Source: BB31 sp964582525 (GTDB lineage Bacteria; Pseudomonadota; Gammaproteobacteria; Beggiatoales; Beggiatoaceae). Taken from it: a stretch of DNA of 22,067 nt. Positions 19,816-22,067 of this stretch are shown here, piece by piece; within the stretch, counting starts at the first letter, position 1, and each line of letters begins with the position of its first letter. The notes below the pieces were generated by a model that made no database searches, was not told the origin of the DNA, and saw only the letters and a list, made by a program, of their open reading frames with translations. The position numbers were made by a program, and so were the translations under genes. The stretch spans positions 1 to 22,067 of the forward strand of contig CAZOSP010000064.1 in the NCBI GenBank assembly GCA_964582525.1, read 5' to 3'.

Positions 19816-21744
19816 ATGAGCTTAAAAGAACAACGTGCAAAAGAAAAAGCCCGCAAGCAAGCAAAAAAAGCGCGCTTATGGAGAGAATTTACAGCGACGC
19901 AGAAGTGGGTGACTGAGGGGGCAGAGTATGTCACACAAGATCGCTATGACGAGGCGGTGGAATGTTTTACTCGTGCCATTGAACTCAGTCCACAATATGC
20001 TGATATTTATTACAATCGTGGAAATGTCTATAAAAAACAAAAAAACTATGCCATGGCTCTAGCAGACTTCAATAAAGTCATAGCACTGAATCCGCAAGAT
20101 GCAGAAGCTTATCACAATCGCGGGTTTATCTATACAGAACAACAAGCCTATGACAAAGCACTAGCAGATTACACTCAAACCATCAAGATAAAACCACAAC
20201 ATCTCGATGCTTATAACAATCGCGGTTCTGTCTATGCAGAACAACGAGTCTATGACAAAGCGCTGGCGGATTTCAATCAAGTCATTAAACTCAATCCACA
20301 AGATGCTGCGGCTTATAACAATCGCGGGCTTGTGTATAGAGAACAAGAAGCCTCTGATAAAGCATTAGCAGATTTCAATCAAGCTATTGAATTCGATCCG
20401 CAATTAATAGAGGCTTATAAAAATCGTGGAATTCTATATAGAGAACAAAAAGCCTATGACAAAGCGCGGGATGATTTTAATCGAGCCATTGAACTCAATC
20501 CGCAAGATGCCGATTCTTATAACGGTCGTGGGCTTGTTTATGCCATACAAAAAGACTATAACAAAGCACTGGCGGATTTTAATCAAGCGATTAAACTCAA
20601 TCCGCAAGATGCCGCATCTTATTATAATCGTGGGGCGATGTATTTAGAACAAAAAGACTATGACAAAGCACTGGCAGATTACAATGAAGTCATTAAACTC
20701 AATCCGCAAGATGCCAGATCTTATTATAATCGCGGGATTTTATATGCAGAACAAAAAAACTATGACAAAGCACTGGCGGATTACAATAAAGTCATTAAAC
20801 TCAATCCGCAAGATTCCGCATCTTATTATAATCGTGGGGCGATGTATTTAGAACAAAAAAACTATGACAAAGCGCTGGCGGATTACAATAAAGTCATTAA
20901 ACTCAATCCGCAAGATGCCGCATCTTATTATAATCGCGGGATTTTATATACAGAACAACAAAACTATGACAAAGCACTAGCAGATTATAATAAAGCCATT
21001 AAACTCAATTCGGAATATGTTTGGGCTTATGACTATCGCGGTTTTTTATATGCAAAACAAAAAAACTATAACAAAGCACTGGCAGATTTTAATAAAGTCA
21101 TTGAACTTAATCCGCAAAATGCCGTTGCCTATAACAATCGTGGACAAATGTATTTAGAACAAAAGACCTATGACAAAGCACTGGCAGATTACAATCAAGC
21201 CATTGAACTCGATCCGCAAAATGCCGTATTTTATCATAATCGCGGGATATTCTATGCAAAACAAAAAAACCATAACAAAGCACTGGCGGATTTTAATCAA
21301 TCCATTGAACTCAATCCACAATATGCCAATGTTTATTGCAATCGCGGACATTTATATGTAGAACAACAAGCCTATAACGAAGCATTGGTCGATTACCATC
21401 AAGCCATTACACTTGATCCGCAATATGCCGATGCTTATAAGGATCGCGGGCTTGTCTATATAACTCAAAAAAGCTATCAGTCAGCTCTTTCTGATTTTGA
21501 CCATTTTATTCAATATTCAGAAGATGATGAACAGAAAAAAAACATAGCATTATTGGCGCATTCTATTGCCTTATCCATAAATGAGTTTAATGCTGCCCGT
21601 GAGTCTATAAAAAAAGCATTTGAACATGCCACAACAGAAGAAAAACGGCATTGCAAAGCCTATTTAGATAATATTGAATATATAGAAGAATACTTCGTTC
21701 CCACGCAGAGCATGGGAACGAGGATTAAACATAACTGTAGCTAA
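19816..21744 (+). CDS. Protein of 16 tandem tetratricopeptide repeats
   Basis: The 642-residue product begins with about 29 very basic residues (KEQRAKEKARKQAKKAR) and no signal peptide, followed by 16 uninterrupted 34-residue TPRs (about residues 30-573) of the form AYNNRGLVYxEQKxYDKALA with DFNQAIxLNPQDA. Such arrays form a right-handed superhelix that holds partner proteins; no catalytic domain is seen. A divergent helical tail follows (about 574-627). The last 15 or so residues (VPTQSMGTRIKHNCS) are encoded by a mobile-type hairpin and its flank, so the native C-terminus has been changed. Repeats 8-9 and 10-11 are almost identical, pointing to a recent 204-bp duplication. AGGG lies about 10 bases before the ATG. 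The partner is unknown; neighbours give no clue. The gene is more AT-rich than ppsA or recD2. Confidence 0.9.
   Translation: MSLKEQRAKEKARKQAKKARLWREFTATQKWVTEGAEYVTQDRYDEAVECFTRAIELSPQYADIYYNRGNVYKKQKNYAMALADFNKVIALNPQDAEAYHNRGFIYTEQQAYDKALADYTQTIKIKPQHLDAYNNRGSVYAEQRVYDKALADFNQVIKLNPQDAAAYNNRGLVYREQEASDKALADFNQAIEFDPQLIEAYKNRGILYREQKAYDKARDDFNRAIELNPQDADSYNGRGLVYAIQKDYNKALADFNQAIKLNPQDAASYYNRGAMYLEQKDYDKALADYNEVIKLNPQDARSYYNRGILYAEQKNYDKALADYNKVIKLNPQDSASYYNRGAMYLEQKNYDKALADYNKVIKLNPQDAASYYNRGILYTEQQNYDKALADYNKAIKLNSEYVWAYDYRGFLYAKQKNYNKALADFNKVIELNPQNAVAYNNRGQMYLEQKTYDKALADYNQAIELDPQNAVFYHNRGIFYAKQKNHNKALADFNQSIELNPQYANVYCNRGHLYVEQQAYNEALVDYHQAITLDPQYADAYKDRGLVYITQKSYQSALSDFDHFIQYSEDDEQKKNIALLAHSIALSINEFNAARESIKKAFEHATTEEKRHCKAYLDNIEYIEEYFVPTQSMGTRIKHNCS
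20617..21024 (+). repeat. Two adjacent 204-bp units inside the TPR gene
   Basis: The units 20617-20820 and 20821-21024 each encode two TPRs (an AMYLEQK type followed by an ILYxEQ type). They are nearly identical for most of their length and diverge only near the end of the second. The other repeats in the gene are clearly less alike, so this is a recent internal duplication or a conversion tract. Confidence 0.75.
21695..21721. repeat. Dispersed CGTTCCCACGC hairpin forming the end of the TPR gene
   Basis: TCGTTCCCACGC pairs with GCATGGGAACGA (one mismatch) around the loop AGA. It is of the same type as 3265-3290. It lies inside the reading frame and encodes residues VPTQSMGTR; the stop is 20 bases beyond it. 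It probably also acts as the transcript end. Confidence 0.7.
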
Positions 21745-21862
21745 GACCAAACAGGTTTATCGTACAGCTTGGTTGAATTGACCAGATAAGGGACTCACCA
21801 GCAAATAACTTACCCGATTTACGGTACAATGAGCCAACACAAAAACTTGGAGTTATATCTCA

Positions 21863-22067
21863 ATGCTGGAAAAATTAACCGACGCAGGCATAGCGATGAT
21901 TAAAAAAGCTGCCAAGCTATCAACCGGCAGCAAGAAAAGACAATACATTGCGGTGTTATGCTTCACCTGGGGCATAAAGGGGAGGCATAAAGGGGACGCT
22001 ACCCTTTTTTACGCCGTCCAATTGGACGATAACTTAACACCCGCCCAGCCAAAGCCTCCAGCTTTTG
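21863..22067 (+). pseudogene. Transposase N-terminal remnant (ISAzo13-like), open to window end
   Basis: From ATG 21863 the frame reads MLEKLTDAGIAMIKKAAKLS then TGSKKRQYIA, which resembles the start of ISAzo13-type transposases (a helix ending TG.KRR.F.A). After about 30 codons the sequence no longer fits: it enters a 13-bp tandem duplication (GGCATAAAGGGGA at 21971-21983, repeated from 21984) and a Pro-rich frame that stays open to the window edge. This looks like a transposase cut by another insertion or deletion. Family assignment rests on about 30 residues and is tentative. Confidence 0.4.

Noticed and set aside
19900..21540. Regular 102-bp periodicity that might suggest a CRISPR-like or satellite array
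   Set aside because: The period equals 34 codons, the frame is open throughout and the translation is classic TPR; there are no spacers.

Overview
The window reads as a chromosomal segment of a gammaproteobacterium. The PEP synthase, glycogen phosphorylase, QueC, short QueF and RecD2 are full length. The spacers are crowded with small palindromic repeats, decayed transposase pieces and toxin-antitoxin debris. That style recalls filamentous sulfur oxidisers of the Thiotrichales (Beggiatoa/Thiothrix-like), but the lineage is an inference from style; no rRNA or other marker gene is present.

Layout. 1-457: no recognised gene, one copy of a 93-bp dispersed repeat. 458-1435 (-): divergent NAD-kinase-like protein. 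1603-1841: 239-bp element with terminal inverted repeats, resembling an emptied ISL3-type insertion sequence. 1850-2399 (-): brnT-brnA toxin-antitoxin pair with a palindrome just upstream. 2400-3391: about 1 kb without a supported gene, ending in strong inverted repeats. 3392-8601 (+): ppsA and glgP, separated by a spacer full of hairpins. 8622-9131: a frameshifted gene fragment, an orphan DUF433 antitoxin, and two copies of a REP-like repeat, one of which supplies the stop codon of the antitoxin gene. 9140-11925 (-): a tight operon of a DUF4126 membrane protein, a secreted trypsin-like protease and a soluble PDC-sensor protein. 11964-13438: queF-queC (queuosine synthesis, overlapping genes) bracketed by two 96-bp MITE-like repeats in the same orientation. 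13777-16062 (+): recD2. 16120-18138 (-): soluble hybrid histidine kinase, REC-HisKA-HATPase-REC-REC, convergent with recD2. 18242-19815: IS66-like transposase remnant, a DUF799/GNA1162-like lipoprotein, a CsgG-like lipoprotein gene broken at a T run, a PIN-toxin N-terminal fragment, and the second copy of the 93-bp repeat. 19816-21744 (+): protein of 16 tandem TPRs whose C-terminus is encoded by a mobile-type hairpin. 21863-end: N-terminal scrap of a transposase.

How the parts relate. ppsA and glgP suggest control of gluconeogenesis versus glycogen use, but each looks like its own transcription unit. queF and queC act in one pathway, with preQ0 made by QueC and reduced by QueF. The rest is single-purpose genes with decay around them. 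I see no single new defence or biosynthetic system. The most unusual signal is the network of small structured repeats that end genes, supply stop codons and C-termini, and flank an operon.
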